Below are positions 10,488 to 39,402 of a stretch of DNA of 64,000 bases, piece by piece. Origin of the DNA: Deinococcus phoenicis (GTDB taxonomy: Bacteria > Deinococcota > Deinococci > Deinococcales > Deinococcaceae); assembly GCF_000599865.1 (NCBI RefSeq), contig NZ_JHAC01000012.1:30592-94591 (forward strand), given 5' to 3'. Within the stretch, counting starts at the first letter, position 1. Each line of letters opens with the position of its first letter. The position numbers and the translations under genes were made by a program. The notes beneath the pieces are model-generated. The model did no database searches. It saw nothing but the letters and a program-made list of their open reading frames with translations, and was not told the DNA's origin.

Positions 10488-11258
10488 TCAGGGATTGGAG
10501 GCGGCGGGGGCCAGAAAAGTTCCCAGACCCGCGAGGTCCACCGACTTGATGCCCGCGAGGGCCGAGCGCAGCGGCGCGGCAGGCAGGTTGCCCACCAGCC
10601 AGACGAACCCGTCCCCCACGCGGCGGGAGGCGACACCGGGCGCGGCGCGGACATTGCGCGGGGCCAGCACCAGCGCGAGGACGTTGGCCCCGTCGCTGAG
10701 CGTGACCTCCAGGCCCCCGGCGGGCCTGACCTTGACGCCTGTGGGCACGAAGCCCGGTGGGAGACGCAGGCCCGGCAGCGCGGCGAGGACGGCGGGGCGC
10801 AGACCGGCGGGGATGGCAGGCACGCCCCGCTTGACCTTCACCGCCTGGGGCTGCACCTGCGTGAAGGTGGCGCGGCGGGCCAGGGTGCCGTCCGGCATTC
10901 GTTCCTCGTAGGCGAGGGGGATATTCCAGGCCCGGTCCACCCACAGCGTCCAGCGGGCGGCCTGCCCGACTTTTGGCACCAGGTCGAAGCGGGTCACGTC
11001 CCGGCCCGCGACCGGCGGCGCGTCTGCCCGCGTGACGGTGAAGTGCGCGGCCAGCAGGGCGGGGCGAAAGGGCACGGCGGGCAGCGTGGCGGCGGTGCGG
11101 GTGGGCACGGCGCGGGGCGGAAAGAACACGCTCACCTCGGCCGTGCCGCGTGCCGCCAGGGTGCGCGCCTGCCGCAGCGCCGCCGTCAGGTCGTCCACGT
11201 CGGCGGCGTGGGCCGCGCCGGTCAGCAGCAGCCCGGCTAGCCCCAGCGTTCGCCTCAC
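10488..11258 (-). CDS. Exported RseB/LolA-like sigma-factor regulatory protein
   Basis: The product has about 256 residues with a short signal peptide ([18 protein letters not shown]) and a beta-rich body similar in layout to the RseB/MucB and LolA-type lipoprotein-sensing fold ([23 protein letters not shown], then a C-terminal domain ending [10 protein letters not shown]). Assignment rests partly on position: the GTG at 11258 overlaps the stop of the anti-sigma gene (GTGA). RseB-type proteins sense envelope stress and protect the anti-sigma factor, so it likely tunes the ECF sigma factor encoded upstream. Confidence 0.65.
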   Translation of the reverse strand: MRRTLGLAGLLLTGAAHAADVDDLTAALRQARTLAARGTAEVSVFFPPRAVPTRTAATLPAVPFRPALLAAHFTVTRADAPPVAGRDVTRFDLVPKVGQAARWTLWVDRAWNIPLAYEERMPDGTLARRATFTQVQPQAVKVKRGVPAIPAGLRPAVLAALPGLRLPPGFVPTGVKVRPAGGLEVTLSDGANVLALVLAPRNVRAAPGVASRRVGDGFVWLVGNLPAAPLRSALAGIKSVDLAGLGTFLAPAASNP

Positions 11259-11530
11259 CAGCCCTCCCCGAGTGCGCCCTGGTAGGCGTCGTAAGCGGCA
11301 CTGGCGGGGAGGTCGGGCGCGGGCCGCAGCACCAGCGCCCCGGTCAGCACCGCCGCCGCGCCCAGCAGCGCGGGCCACCACACCGGGCGGGCGCGTGGCG
11401 CGGGGGAGGGGAGAGCGGTGCCCGCCTGTTCTGCCCGGTGCCACGCCAGGAAGCGGTCGGCGGCCCCGGCATCGGCGGGGGTTTCTGTTCTGGCGTGGGC
11501 CAGGAGGGTGTCGAGTTCGGTGTCATTCAT
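11255..11530 (-). CDS. Putative membrane anti-sigma factor
   Basis: A 91-residue protein with an N-terminal soluble region of about 48 residues and one membrane span ([18 protein letters not shown], about residues 49-66), followed by a short exported tail. There is no HxxxCxxC zinc motif, so it is not a classical ZAS anti-sigma. The call is made from topology and from its place between an ECF sigma gene and an RseB-like gene. ATG 11530 ([10 protein letters not shown]) is chosen over an upstream ATG at 11587 that would add a proline/lysine stretch. Confidence 0.6.
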   Translation of the reverse strand: MNDTELDTLLAHARTETPADAGAADRFLAWHRAEQAGTALPSPAPRARPVWWPALLGAAAVLTGALVLRPAPDLPASAAYDAYQGALGEGW

Positions 11531-11695
11531 GGGTGGGGCCTTTGGTTGGGGGGTGGGGGACAGTTTTGGGGGTTGCTGGGATGCCATGCCCGTTCACCCC
11601 CACCCGGCCTCCCCCCTCTGCTGCGCAGCTTTGCAAGTCAAGGGGGAGGAGAAAAGGGCCTCGGCACGGGTTTTTGAGGCGGGTCGGCCGCCCCT
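11531..11695. other. Gap between sigma and anti-sigma genes with long hairpin
   Basis: The 165 bp contain the inverted repeat CCTCCCCC...GGGGGAGG around 11609-11650, with a loop of roughly 25 nt. No gene is visible. The hairpin could be an attenuating or mRNA-processing element that lowers anti-sigma expression relative to sigma, but this is speculative. Confidence 0.35.
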
Positions 11696-12250
<555 letters not shown>

Positions 12251-12384
12251 CTCACAGGGTAAGAGGCGGGAAGGGGGGGAAAAGTTCCCGGAGGCTAGAG
12301 GGCGGCCCTTGAAAGCCTGAGCAACCTCCACTCACCACTCCCCACCGCCCACTCCCCTCAGACCCCTGACCTAAACTGCCTCCC

Positions 12385-13056
12385 ATGACGGCCCGCGCGC
12401 TCTCTCCCTCCGCCGAGGATTACCTCAAGCACCTGTACCTGCTGGGGCAGCGCGGCAAGGTCAACACGCAGGCCCTGGCCGACGCCCTGGGCGTGATGCC
12501 CGCCAGTGTGACGGGGATGCTCCGCAAGCTCAGCGAGCAGGGGTTGGTGGCCCACGCGCCGTATCAGGGCGCGAGCCTGACCGCCGAGGGGCAGCGGGTG
12601 GCGCTGGAGGTGCTGCGGCATCACCGGCTGCTGGAACTGTTTCTGCACCGGGCGCTGGGCGTGCCGCTCGACGAGGTCCACGAGGAGGCCGAGCGGCTGG
12701 AACATGCCCTCTCCGAGCGGCTGGAGGCACGTATCGCGGCCTGGCTGGGCGATCCCACGCACGACCCGCATGGCGACCCGATTCCCACCCTGGCGGGCGA
12801 GCTGCCCACCCGCGCCGAGCGCCGCCTGACCCAGCTCGCGCCCGGAGAGGCCGCCACCGTGGCCCGCGTGCCCGACAGTGACCCGGCGGGGCTGCGGGCG
12901 CTGGTCGCGGCGGGCCTGACGCCGGGGGGGCCCGTCACGCTGCGGCAGGGGGACGCGCCGCTGGGCACCTTGACCGTCACGCTGCGGGGCGGCGAGGCCC
13001 TCACCCTGGCCCTGGCGGTGGCCGCGCAGGTGCAGGTCCACGGGGACCGGGATTGA
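12385..13056 (+). CDS. DtxR/MntR-family metal-dependent transcriptional regulator
   Basis: The 223-residue protein has an N-terminal winged helix ([43 protein letters not shown]), a metal-binding dimerisation domain with HHRLLELFL and the family motif DPHGDPIP, and a C-terminal SH3-like FeoA domain. The metal (Mn, Fe or Co) is not decided by sequence. A TAAACT box lies 7 nt before the ATG. Its stop overlaps the TTG start of cobS, which couples a metal regulator to cobalamin assembly. Confidence 0.9.
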   Translation: MTARALSPSAEDYLKHLYLLGQRGKVNTQALADALGVMPASVTGMLRKLSEQGLVAHAPYQGASLTAEGQRVALEVLRHHRLLELFLHRALGVPLDEVHEEAERLEHALSERLEARIAAWLGDPTHDPHGDPIPTLAGELPTRAERRLTQLAPGEAATVARVPDSDPAGLRALVAAGLTPGGPVTLRQGDAPLGTLTVTLRGGEALTLALAVAAQVQVHGDRD

Positions 13057-13799
13057 CCACCCCCGACCCCCGCCCCGGCTGGCGGCGGCAGCTTCAGGCC
13101 GCGCACCTGGCCCTGACCTTCCTGACCACGCTGCCCCTGCCCCACGTCCGCGAGGTCCGCGAGGGCGACTTCGCGCGGGCCAGTGCCTATTACCCCCTGG
13201 CGGGATACGCGGTGGGCGGACTGGTGGCGTCGCTGCTGTGGCTGCCGCTTCCGCTGCCCGACGGGGTGCGCGCGGCCCTCGCGGTGGGGGCATGGCTGGC
13301 CGTCACCGGAATGCTGCACTTCGACGGGCTGGTGGACAGCGCCGACGCCCTCTTCGCCATGAAAAGCCCGGAGCGGCGGCTGGAGATTCTGCGCGACGTG
13401 CATGTGGGGGCCTTCGGGCTGGCGACGGGGGTGCTGGCGCTGCTGGTGTTGTGGAGCCTGCTGGCCGCGCCGATTCCCGCGTTTGCCCCGCTGGTGGCGG
13501 CGGTCGCCGCGCGGCTGCTGGTGTTGCTGCCCATGAACCTCTACCCGGCGGCGCGGCAGGAGTCGCTGGGGGCACGCTCACGCGAGGGACGCTGGGGTGC
13601 GGCGCTGGGGCTGGCCCTGCCCGCCCTGCTGCTGCCGGGGGCGTGGGCGGCAGCCCTGGCCGCGCTGGTGGCCGTGCTGCTGGCCGCCCGCTTCGCCGCC
13701 GGGCGTCTGGGCGGGGGCCTGAACGGCGACGTGTACGGCCTGCTGGTGGTGACGGCGGAACTGGTGGCGCTGGGGGCTTATGCGTGGGGGCGGGGTTGA
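13053..13799 (+). CDS. cobS: Adenosylcobinamide-GDP ribazoletransferase CobS
   Basis: Membrane enzyme joining AdoCbi-GDP to alpha-ribazole (phosphate), the last assembly step of adenosylcobalamin. The 248-residue polytopic protein has the family motif [15 protein letters not shown] (about residues 88-102) with its metal-binding aspartates, and [10 protein letters not shown] near the C-terminus. The TTG start at 13053 overlaps the preceding TGA, and the next gene begins the same way (TTGA). It sits 3 kb upstream of the riboswitch operon, so it is not under that riboswitch. Confidence 0.93.
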   Translation: MTTPDPRPGWRRQLQAAHLALTFLTTLPLPHVREVREGDFARASAYYPLAGYAVGGLVASLLWLPLPLPDGVRAALAVGAWLAVTGMLHFDGLVDSADALFAMKSPERRLEILRDVHVGAFGLATGVLALLVLWSLLAAPIPAFAPLVAAVAARLLVLLPMNLYPAARQESLGARSREGRWGAALGLALPALLLPGAWAAALAALVAVLLAARFAAGRLGGGLNGDVYGLLVVTAELVALGAYAWGRG

Positions 13800-14374
13800 C
13801 GCTCACCCTCCACCTCGTCCGTCACGCGCCGACCCTCCCGAATGCCGAGCGCCGGTATCCGCGTGCCGGGGAGGACGCGCCGCTGTCGGAGGCGGGTCAG
13901 GCGCTCGCCCTCGCAATGAGGCTGCCGGAGTCGGCCCTGGCCTTCACCTCGCCCAGCCTGCGTGCCCGGCAGACGGCGGCGCTGGCCGGATTTCCCCACG
14001 CGCGGCCCGTCCCGGCACTGGCGGAGGCGAGCTTCGGTGTCATGGCGGGCTGCACCTGGGCCGAACTGGAAGCCGCCCACGGGGAAGCGTCCCGCGCCTG
14101 GATAGACGCCCTGGCCGACCCGGCCTCTGCCCAGGGGCCGCCGGAAGGGGAGACAGGCCGGACCTTTCACATGCGGCTGGAGGGCTGGCTGGCTTCCTTG
14201 CCTGACGCGAGCGGGGTGGTCGCCTTTACCCACGCGGGGCCGCTGCTGGCCGCCCTGCGCCTGACGGTGGGCCTGCGCGCCGCCGAGGTGAGGCCGGGCA
14301 CCGTCGCCACGTTGCGGCGGGCGGGCGGGGCGTGGTGGCTGACAGAGTTGCGCGTGCCCCCCGACCTCGCCTGA
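13796..14374 (+). CDS. cobC: Histidine phosphatase, probable alpha-ribazole phosphatase CobC
   Basis: The 192-residue histidine-phosphatase protein has [12 protein letters not shown] at the N-terminus (catalytic His in RHA, about residues 8-10) and the second-half histidine in [12 protein letters not shown]. Coupling to cobS by a TTGA overlap supports removal of the phosphate from alpha-ribazole-5'-phosphate or cobalamin-phosphate. The usual RHG is RHA here, a mild deviation seen in some CobC-like proteins. The specific substrate is inferred from context. Confidence 0.82.
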   Translation: MTLTLHLVRHAPTLPNAERRYPRAGEDAPLSEAGQALALAMRLPESALAFTSPSLRARQTAALAGFPHARPVPALAEASFGVMAGCTWAELEAAHGEASRAWIDALADPASAQGPPEGETGRTFHMRLEGWLASLPDASGVVAFTHAGPLLAALRLTVGLRAAEVRPGTVATLRRAGGAWWLTELRVPPDLA

Positions 14375-14398
14375 CCCGCGGGCCGCTACCATTCCCCC

Positions 14399-15229
14399 AT
14401 GCCCGCCCTCCCCACGCGGCCCCCGCTCAAGCTGGCGACCTGGAACGTCAATTCGCTGAATGTGCGCCTGCCCCAGGTCCTCGCCTGGCTGGAGGCGCAG
14501 CGGCCCGACCTGCTGGCCCTTCAGGAAACCAAGCTGGAGGACCACCGCTTTCCCCTGGCGGAACTGGAGGCGCTGGGCTACCGGGCCGCCTACTCCGGGC
14601 AGAAGACCTACAACGGGGTCGCGCTGCTGTCGCGCCTGCCGCTGACGGACGTGCAGGTGGGCATCCCCGGCTTCGCGGACGAGCAGCGCCGCGTGCTGGC
14701 CGCCACAGTGGGCAGCGTGCGGGTGGTGTGCCTGTACGTCCCCAACGGGCAGGCGGTCGGCTCCGAGAAGTACGCTTACAAGCTGGCGTGGCTGGCCGCC
14801 GTGCGGGAATGGCTGCGGGATGAACTGCGGCAGTACGCGCGCCTCGCCGTGATGGGCGACTTCAACGTGGCCCCCGAAGACCGCGACGTTCACAGCCCGA
14901 AACGCTGGGAGGGGCAGGTGCTGGTCAGCGAACCGGAACGCGCCGCCTTCCGCGACCTGCTCGCCCTGGGCCTGCACGACGCTTTCCGCCTGTTGCCCCA
15001 GCCCGAGCGCGTCTTCAGTTGGTGGAATTACGGACGGCTGGCCTTCCCGCGCAACTGGGGCCTGAGAATCGACCATGTGCTCGTTTCCGCCGCCCTGGCC
15101 GCCGAATGCCAGTCCTGCACCGTGGACTCTGGCCCCCGCGCCCACGAGCGCCCCTCCGACCACGCCCCCGTGCTGGCGACCTTCTCGACCCTTCTGGAGG
15201 AGGCCACCCCAGCCGGGGCAGCGGGATAA
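14399..15229 (+). CDS. xth: Exodeoxyribonuclease III
   Basis: AP endonuclease / 3'-5' exonuclease of base excision repair. The 276-residue protein has the family landmarks in order: [25 protein letters not shown] (catalytic Glu), [33 protein letters not shown] (catalytic Asp/Asn) and the terminal SDHAPV. A TACCAT box lies 6 nt before ATG 14399, suggesting a separate leaderless transcript from the cobS-cobC unit. It is convergent with the MATE gene, 22 bp away. Confidence 0.95.
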   Translation: MPALPTRPPLKLATWNVNSLNVRLPQVLAWLEAQRPDLLALQETKLEDHRFPLAELEALGYRAAYSGQKTYNGVALLSRLPLTDVQVGIPGFADEQRRVLAATVGSVRVVCLYVPNGQAVGSEKYAYKLAWLAAVREWLRDELRQYARLAVMGDFNVAPEDRDVHSPKRWEGQVLVSEPERAAFRDLLALGLHDAFRLLPQPERVFSWWNYGRLAFPRNWGLRIDHVLVSAALAAECQSCTVDSGPRAHERPSDHAPVLATFSTLLEEATPAGAAG

Positions 15230-15251
15230 GGCAAGACGGCTGCCCCTCCTC

Positions 15252-16595
15252 TCACAACTTCACCCCGCGCCACCGTCCCGACGCGAAACGCCAGGCATAG
15301 GCGGCCGCCGCCAGGGCGATAAAGACCAGCGCCGACGCCCACGCGCCCGTCACGCCCGCACGCGGGGCCAGCCACGCCGCGCCCAGCACCATCACCAGCC
15401 ACGCCCCGGCCAGGGTCACGAGCAGGCGAAAGCGCGTGTCGCCCGCGCCGCCCAGCGCCCCGCCCAGCACAATCGCCACGCCGTCGAAGACCTGATAGGC
15501 GGCCATGACGGCCAGGACGGTGCGGCCCACCGCCAGCACCTCCGGGTCACGGCTGAACAGGCCGATGAGGGGGCCAGGCAGGACCACGAAGAGCAGCGCC
15601 AGCACACCCATCACGGCGGCGGCGATGCCCGCGCCCCGCCAGCCGATGCGGGCGGCGATGTCCGGGCGACCCGCCCCCAGCGCCCGCGACAGCAGGCTTC
15701 CGGTGGCCGACGCCAGCGCGAAGGCGGGCAGGAACCCCAGGCTGGCGAGCTGGTTGGCAATCTGCGACGCGGCGAGTTCCACCGCCCCCAGCCGCGAGAT
15801 GATGCCTTGAAAGACCGTGAAGGCCCCCACCTCGGCCAGTTCGGTGACGCCGGCGGGCAGGCTGACCCGCGCCAGCCGCGCCAGTTCCGACCGCGCGGGC
15901 CGCACCAGCCCGAACGGCCCGAAGCGCGGCCCATGCAGGCGGCGCAGCAGCGCCAGTGCCAGCACGTTCTGGAGGCTCACGGCCACCACGGCGGCCCACG
16001 CCGCGCCCGCCACCCCCCACCCGAACCCGAAGATGAACAGCACCGCCAGCGCGGCGTTAACCACCATCACCAGCCAGGCGAGCTGCATGGGCGTGCGGGT
16101 GTTGCCCAGACCCACCATCACCGAGAGGGCCGCGCTGCCCAGCAGCATCAGCGGGATTTCCCAGACGCGGATGTGCGCGTAGGTCCGGGCCACTTCGGTG
16201 ATGCCGGGGCCGGGCCGCAGCAGCGCGAACAGGCCGTCCAGCAGCGCCGGGCCGACCAGCGCCAGCGGCACGCCCACCAGCGCGCAGCTCAGGAACACGC
16301 TGGCCCAGCGGCGCACGCCCGCCGGGTCATCCGCCCCCAGGCTGCGGGCCACGAAGGTCGCGGCGGTGTTCAGGCCACCCCGGAACAGCAGCACCAGCGT
16401 CAGCAAGCAGATGTTGGCAAAGCCCACCGCCCCGACCTCCACCACGCCCAGGCGGCCCATCAGCAGCGTGTCGGTCAGGCCGACCGCCGTGTAGGCGAGA
16501 TTGGAGAGCATCAGCGGCCAGGCCAGTCGCAGCAGTTCGCGGGTGCTGCCCTGCGGCGGGGTGCCCGGGGAGGTGGGAGCAGAAACGGCGGACAC
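15252..16595 (-). CDS. MATE family efflux transporter
   Basis: The 447-residue polytopic protein has twelve predicted spans in two repeats. Family features include AWPLMLSNLAYTAVGLTDTLLMGRLG in span 1, the FVARSLGADD loop, GNTRTP, and the second-half equivalents GSLLSRALGAGR and GGALGGAGDTRFR. It exports cationic compounds by Na+ or H+ antiport in known members; substrate is unknown here. GTG 16595 is chosen because a TAGCGT box lies exactly 7 nt upstream; the open frame continues upstream but lacks similarity. It is divergent from the cobalamin operon. Confidence 0.9.
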   Translation of the reverse strand: MSAVSAPTSPGTPPQGSTRELLRLAWPLMLSNLAYTAVGLTDTLLMGRLGVVEVGAVGFANICLLTLVLLFRGGLNTAATFVARSLGADDPAGVRRWASVFLSCALVGVPLALVGPALLDGLFALLRPGPGITEVARTYAHIRVWEIPLMLLGSAALSVMVGLGNTRTPMQLAWLVMVVNAALAVLFIFGFGWGVAGAAWAAVVAVSLQNVLALALLRRLHGPRFGPFGLVRPARSELARLARVSLPAGVTELAEVGAFTVFQGIISRLGAVELAASQIANQLASLGFLPAFALASATGSLLSRALGAGRPDIAARIGWRGAGIAAAVMGVLALLFVVLPGPLIGLFSRDPEVLAVGRTVLAVMAAYQVFDGVAIVLGGALGGAGDTRFRLLVTLAGAWLVMVLGAAWLAPRAGVTGAWASALVFIALAAAAYAWRFASGRWRGVKL

Positions 16596-16849
16596 GCCGG
16601 GCACGCTAGCACCCCGGGGAGGAGTGGGAGGGGAGTGTGGCAGAGCAGCTTGCTGCGGGGAGGCAAGGGAGGTTCCAGACGGTTCTGGTGTTGCCAGGCT
16701 CCGCACCGGTTTCTCCCGCCCACCGGAAAAGTGGAACCCGGACAGCAGTGGCAAAGCTGAAACAGACAGGGGAGGCGCTGTTGCTCCTCCTCCCGACCAC
16801 TTCTCCCCAGCCCCGGCCCAGGCCCCCCGGAGAAAGGCTTGCTGCTATC
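16596..16849. other. Divergent intergenic region upstream of the riboswitch
   Basis: This holds the MATE -10 box (complement of 16603-16608) and, presumably, the promoter of the cobalamin operon leader. A TATCCT hexamer at 16846-16851 could be its -10, but no good -35 is visible. No coding sequence is seen. Confidence 0.35.
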
Positions 16850-16955
<106 letters not shown>

Positions 16956-17025
16956 CCCGCATCTGCGGGTGAGAGGCACCTCTCGCCGTCAGAGGGCCAC
17001 GTACTGAGCCTGCTTTGTTCTGCAT

Positions 17026-17054
17026 CCGCTCTGGCCCCGGCTGGAGCGGGTTTT
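17026..17054 (+). terminator. Attenuator hairpin of the cobalamin riboswitch
   Basis: CCGCTC (17026-17031) pairs with GAGCGG (17044-17049) and is followed by GTTTT. It lies between the aptamer and btuF (ATG 17107), the expected position for a ligand-controlled terminator. Confidence 0.65.
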
Positions 17055-17106
17055 CGCTGTGCGCCCGCCCCTGCTGCCGCCTCCACGCACGCTGCGGAGC
17101 CTTTCT

Positions 17107-18586
<1,480 letters not shown>

Positions 18587-18587
<1 letters not shown>

Positions 18588-19269
18588 TGCTCACCTGTGT
18601 CGGTGCTGGCCCCGGCCACCTCGACTTCCTGACGCGGCGCGGCGCGGAACTCGTCTCCAACGCCGACGTGGTCGCGGGCTTCGACGCCGTGGTGGATGTG
18701 GTGCGGCCTCTGCTGCTGGGGGACCAGCAGGTCGTCACGATGGGCTACCGCGACCAGGTGGCGAAACTGGCGGAGGTCGCCGCCCTGCACCACGCTGGGA
18801 AAACTTGCGTGGTGGTGTTCATGGGCGACATCCACTTCAGCGGCTTTCAGTTTCTGGAACGGGTGGAGACGGCCTGCGGACATCCGGTGGAGACGGTGCC
18901 GGGCATCTCCAGCGCGCAGATGCTCGCCAGCAAAGGCCGCGTGTGCTTCGACGAGACCACCTTCCTCACCTTTCACCGCCGGGGCGACCTCACGCCCTTC
19001 AAGACGCACCTGCGCGACGTGCTGCACGCGGGGCGCAACGCGATCGTGATTCCGCGCCCCTGGGACTTCATGCCGAAGGACGTGGCCGCTTACCTGCTCA
19101 CCCACGGCGCGAATCCGGCGCACAAAGTCGAGGTCTGGGAGAACCTCTCCCGCGCCGAGGCGGAATGGACTGGCACGCTGGCCGAGCTGGAGGGCCGCGA
19201 CTTTTCCGACATGAGCATCCTGCTGATTCGCGCGCTGATGCCGATGCTGACCGGGCTGGAGGGCGAGGC

Positions 19270-19273
<4 letters not shown>
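18587..19273 (+). CDS. cbiE: Cobalt-precorrin-7 C5-methyltransferase CbiE
   Basis: The 228-residue protein belongs to the tetrapyrrole methylase fold: the [12 protein letters not shown]-terminal loop, [13 protein letters not shown], the [16 protein letters not shown]-site segment, and a [18 protein letters not shown] tail characteristic of CbiE/CobL-N. In most pathways CbiE acts with CbiT, either separate or fused as CobL. Here it stands alone at the normal single-domain length, and no CbiT domain follows. Start overlaps the cobO stop by one base. Confidence 0.87.
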
Positions 19274-22683
<3,410 letters not shown>

Positions 22684-22687
<4 letters not shown>

Positions 22688-23447
22688 AGGTCTACTTTAT
22701 CGGCGCTGGCCCCGGTGCCCCCGACCTCATCACGCTGCGCGGCGCGCGGCTGCTGGGTGAGTGCCGCCTGATTCTCTACGCCGGGTCCCTGGTGCCTGAA
22801 GCCGTGCTGGAACACGCGCACCCGGAGGCCGAGACGTTCAACACGGCGGGCATGCATCTCGACGAGCAGGTGGCCCTCTACCGCCGCGCCCAGGCCGAGG
22901 GGCTGAACGTGGCCCGCGTGCATTCCGGCGACCCGGCCATCTACGGCGCGACCGCCGAGCAGATGCGGGCACTGCGCGAACTGAATATTCCCTACGAGGT
23001 GGTGCCGGGCGTGAGCAGCTTTACCGCGAGCGCGGCCGTGCTGGGCGCGGAACTGACCCGCCCCAACGTCACCCAGACGGTCATCCTGACGCGGGTGTCG
23101 GGCCGGGCGAGTCCCGTTCCCGAGCGGGAGAACCTGCCCAGTCTCGCGGCGCACGGGGCCAGTCTGTGCCTGTTCCTGGGGGGCAACCAGCTTCCGCAAA
23201 TCGTGGCGGACCTGCTGACTGCCTACCCGCCCGAGACACCGGTGGCCCTGGTGCAGCGCGCCACCCAGCCGGACGAGCGCCAGCACGTCAGCACCCTGGA
23301 GCGCCTGCTCTCCGAAATCCGGGTGAGCGAGTGGGCGCTGACCACCATGCTGATTGTGAGTCCCGCCCTCGCGGACCCCGACACCAGCAGCCGCCTCTAC
23401 GACCCGGCCTATGCCCACCGCTTCCGCCGCGCGGAGAAGGAGGGGGT

Positions 23448-23451
<4 letters not shown>
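22684..23451 (+). CDS. cbiF: Cobalt-precorrin-4 C11-methyltransferase CbiF (CobM)
   Basis: The 255-residue protein has the CbiF hallmarks: KVYFIGAGPGAPDLITLRGARLL, LYAGSLVPEAVLEHA, VARVHSGDPAIYGATAEQMRAL, VVPGVSSFTASAAVLGAELT and TQTVILTRVSGR. The role is C11 methylation during ring contraction. TTG start at 22684 overlaps the upstream TGA. Its length and motif order match the family throughout. Confidence 0.95.
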
Positions 23452-26868
<3,417 letters not shown>

Positions 26869-26869
26869 C

Positions 26870-27850
26870 GTGAGCGCCCCCGCCCTTCCGCCCGTCACCG
26901 CGCGGCTGACCCTCGCCCGCAGCGCGCCCTACCTGTTGGGCGTGCTGGCGCTGCACCTGCTGGCGCTGGCGCTGCTGGTCCCCTCCGCCCTCCAGAACCC
27001 GCTGGTGTGGGGGCTGGGCCTGACCGCCTACCTCTTCGGGATGCGCCACGCCTGGGACGCCGACCACATCGCCGTCATCGACAACACCGTGCGCAAGCTG
27101 CTGACGCTGGGCCGCCCCGCGCACGGCGTCGGGCTGTTCTTCAGCCTGGGACATTCCAGCGTGGTGCTGCTGATGGCGCTGGTGGCGGCTTTTGTGGGCA
27201 AGGCGCTGCTGGGCGCGCAGGAGGATATCGGCCTGTTCGGGGGCTGGGTCGGTCCCTTCGTGGCGGGAGCGTATCTGCTGCTGGTCGCGGCCTTCAACCT
27301 GCACGCGGTCTGGCGCATGGGGCGCGGGGAGCCGGAGGGGCATCACCACGGCGGCCTGCTGGCCCGGCTGCTGGCCCCCCTCACCCGGCTGGTGAACCGG
27401 CAGTGGCACGTCTTCCCGCTGGGCTTCCTGATGGGCCTGGGCTTCGACACCGCCTCTGAGATTGCCCTGCTCGCGCTCGCTGGGCAGGCGGGGCAGCAGG
27501 GGCTGACCTGGACGGCCATCCTGGCCCTGCCACTGCTGTTCGGCGCGGGCATGACCCTCTTCGACACCCTCAACGGCGCGTTCATGACGCATGCCTATGC
27601 CTGGGCACTGGACCGGCCGGGGGCCAAACGCACCTACAACCTGCTAATCACGGGTCTCTCCGGGGTGCTGGCGCTGGTCATCGGGGTCGTCACGCTCGCG
27701 CAGTGGGCGGGGGAACACTTCCCGGCGGCGGGCCGCGCCCTGGCCGCCTTCCAGAGTGTGGACGTGTCCCCGCTGGGCTTCGGGCTGGCCGCCGCTGCTC
27801 TGGTGCTGTTCGCCGCCGCGCAGCTTTGGACGCGCGGGCGGCGAACGTGA
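26870..27850 (+). CDS. NiCoT-family nickel/cobalt transporter
   Basis: The 326-residue membrane protein has the NiCoT signatures in order: [19 protein letters not shown] in span 2, [27 protein letters not shown] and [21 protein letters not shown] cytoplasmic loop lies near the middle. Location between cobW and cobN indicates cobalt as the physiological cargo for corrin synthesis. GTG 26870 follows the cobW stop by one base; cobN follows after 10 bp. Confidence 0.93.
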   Translation: MSAPALPPVTARLTLARSAPYLLGVLALHLLALALLVPSALQNPLVWGLGLTAYLFGMRHAWDADHIAVIDNTVRKLLTLGRPAHGVGLFFSLGHSSVVLLMALVAAFVGKALLGAQEDIGLFGGWVGPFVAGAYLLLVAAFNLHAVWRMGRGEPEGHHHGGLLARLLAPLTRLVNRQWHVFPLGFLMGLGFDTASEIALLALAGQAGQQGLTWTAILALPLLFGAGMTLFDTLNGAFMTHAYAWALDRPGAKRTYNLLITGLSGVLALVIGVVTLAQWAGEHFPAAGRALAAFQSVDVSPLGFGLAAAALVLFAAAQLWTRGRRT

Positions 27851-27860
27851 TGGAGCGCCT

Positions 27861-36049
<8,189 letters not shown>

Positions 36050-36053
<4 letters not shown>

Positions 36054-36964
36054 GGGGAACGCGGCGCGCGCTGCTGCTGGCCCTTGTGCTGGACAGCCTG
36101 GGCGAACCTCCGGCGCGGTGGCATCCCGTCGTGTGGATGGGGCATTTTCTGAAGGGGGCGCGTGGGCGCTGGCGGGGCACCACGCCGGCCGCGCAGTTGC
36201 GCGAGGGTGCGGCGGGCTGGGCACTCGGGGCGGGTCTGGTGGCCGGAGCGGGCCTGCTGGCCGGGCGGCTGCCGGGCGGCTGGGTCACGCGGGGCGTCCT
36301 CCTCAAGCCGCTGCTGGCCCGGCGTGCCCTGTTCGCGGCGGTCGCGGAGGTCCACGCGGCCCTGGCGGCGGGCGCGGTGCCGGAAGCGCGGCGGCTGCTC
36401 GCGTGGCACCTCGTCAGCCGGGATACGGCGGAACTGACGGCGGCGGAGGTCGCGGGCGCGGCCATCGAGAGCCTCGCGGAGAACCTGTCCGACAGCGTGG
36501 TTGCGCCGCTGCTGTGCTGCCGGGCCGGTGGCCTGCCCCTGGCCGCCCTGTACCGCTACGCCAACACCGCCGACGCCATGTGGGGCTACCGCACCCCCGA
36601 ACTGGAAGACGCGGGCAAGGTCGCCGCCCGCGCCGACGACCTGCTGAACCTGGCCCCCGCGCGGCTGACCGCCGTGTGCGCGCTGCTGGCGAGCCTGCCC
36701 GCCGGCCTGGACACCTCCGGCGCGTGGCGGGCCTGGCGGCAGGACGCGCGAAAGACGGCCAGCCCGAATGCCGGGCACCCCATGAGCGCCTTTGCCGGGG
36801 CGCTCGGCGTGCGGCTGGACAAGCGCGGCGTGTACGTGCTGAACGCGGATGGACGTGTTCCGCAGGCGGCGGACATCCCCCGCGCCCTGCGCCTCGCCCG
36901 CCTGACGCTGGGGCTGGGGGTCCTTGCCCTGCTTTTTGCTCCTCCCCGGAGCCGCCGTGCCTGA
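36050..36964 (+). CDS. cbiB: Adenosylcobinamide-phosphate synthase CbiB
   Basis: Membrane protein that attaches aminopropanol (phosphate) to cobyric acid. The 304-residue protein has [25 protein letters not shown] at the N-terminus, the conserved [74 protein letters not shown], and [32 protein letters not shown] 36050 overlaps the cbiA stop. It overlaps the following aminotransferase-fold gene by 8 nt, which supplies its (R)-1-amino-2-propanol phosphate. Confidence 0.94.
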
Positions 36965-37965
36965 CCTGCCCCCCCTGCTGCCCCGCGCGCCGCACGGCGG
37001 GCCGACCGCCGCGCCCTTCACCGGCCTGGATTTCAGCGTGAACGCGAATCCCTATGGGCCGAATCCCATGCTGATGCGGGCACTGCGCGCCGCCGACCAC
37101 GCGCATTACCCCGACCCCAGCTATGCCGGGGTCCGCGCCCGGCTGGCCGCGTGGCACGGTGTCGAGGCGGACGAGGTGGCCCTGTCCGTGGGCGCGTCCG
37201 ACCTGCTGCACCGCCTCGTCCGCGCCTTTCTTCCCCCCGGTGGAACGTTGCTGAGCGTACAGGCCCCCTTCGGCGAACTCGCCCGCGCGGTGGCCCTCGC
37301 CTGGGGCCGGGTGGAGGTCATCAAGGCCGTTCCGGCGCGGCTTCCCCCCGGCACGGCCCTGGTGTACGTGGGCCACCCGCACAATCCGACCGGCCACCGG
37401 CACACGCCGGAAGAATTGCAAGCCCTCTCGGATACCTGCGCCGCCGCACAGGCCCTCCTCATCGTGGACGAGGCGTATGCGCCCTTCCTGCCCGCTTCCT
37501 GGGTCCCGCGCTCTGTGTCCGTCGTCCGCCTGCTGTCGCCCGGCAAGGCACACGGTCTGGTCGGCGCGCGGCCCGCCTATGCCCTGGCCGCACGCGAGGT
37601 CGTCGCGCGGATGGACAACCTCGCACCCGCGTGGCATCTTCCTGCCGGGACGGCGGCGGTACTGGCGGCGTTGCCGGAGGCGGGGGCGTTTCTGGCCGAG
37701 ACGCTGCCCTGGGTGCGCCAGAATGCGGAAGGTCTGGCCGCCGCTCTGCGCCCCTTCGGGGCGGTGGAGCACCACGGCACGCCGTACCTGACGCTGGAGG
37801 TCGGGGACGCGGCGCGCCTGACCGCCGCCCTGCTCGAACGCGGCGTGAAGGTGCGCGACTGCACCAGCTACAGTTTTCCGGGCCGCCTCCGTGTTTCGAC
37901 CCGTCTGCCGGAGGAGAATGCGCGGCTGGTGGAGGCTGTGCGGGCCGCCCTGAACGGAGGACACT

Positions 37966-37973
<8 letters not shown>
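36957..37973 (+). CDS. cobD: Threonine-phosphate decarboxylase (CobD/CobC type)
   Basis: PLP-dependent fold type I enzyme making (R)-1-amino-2-propanol O-2-phosphate from L-threonine phosphate. The 338-residue protein has [12 protein letters not shown] at the substrate end, [43 protein letters not shown], and the PLP-lysine segment [23 protein letters not shown] 36957 has CGGAG 5-9 nt upstream; it overlaps cbiB by 8 nt and cbiP by 8 nt. A histidinol-phosphate aminotransferase role is unlikely in this context. Confidence 0.9.
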
Positions 37974-39401
<1,428 letters not shown>

Positions 39402-39402
<1 letters not shown>

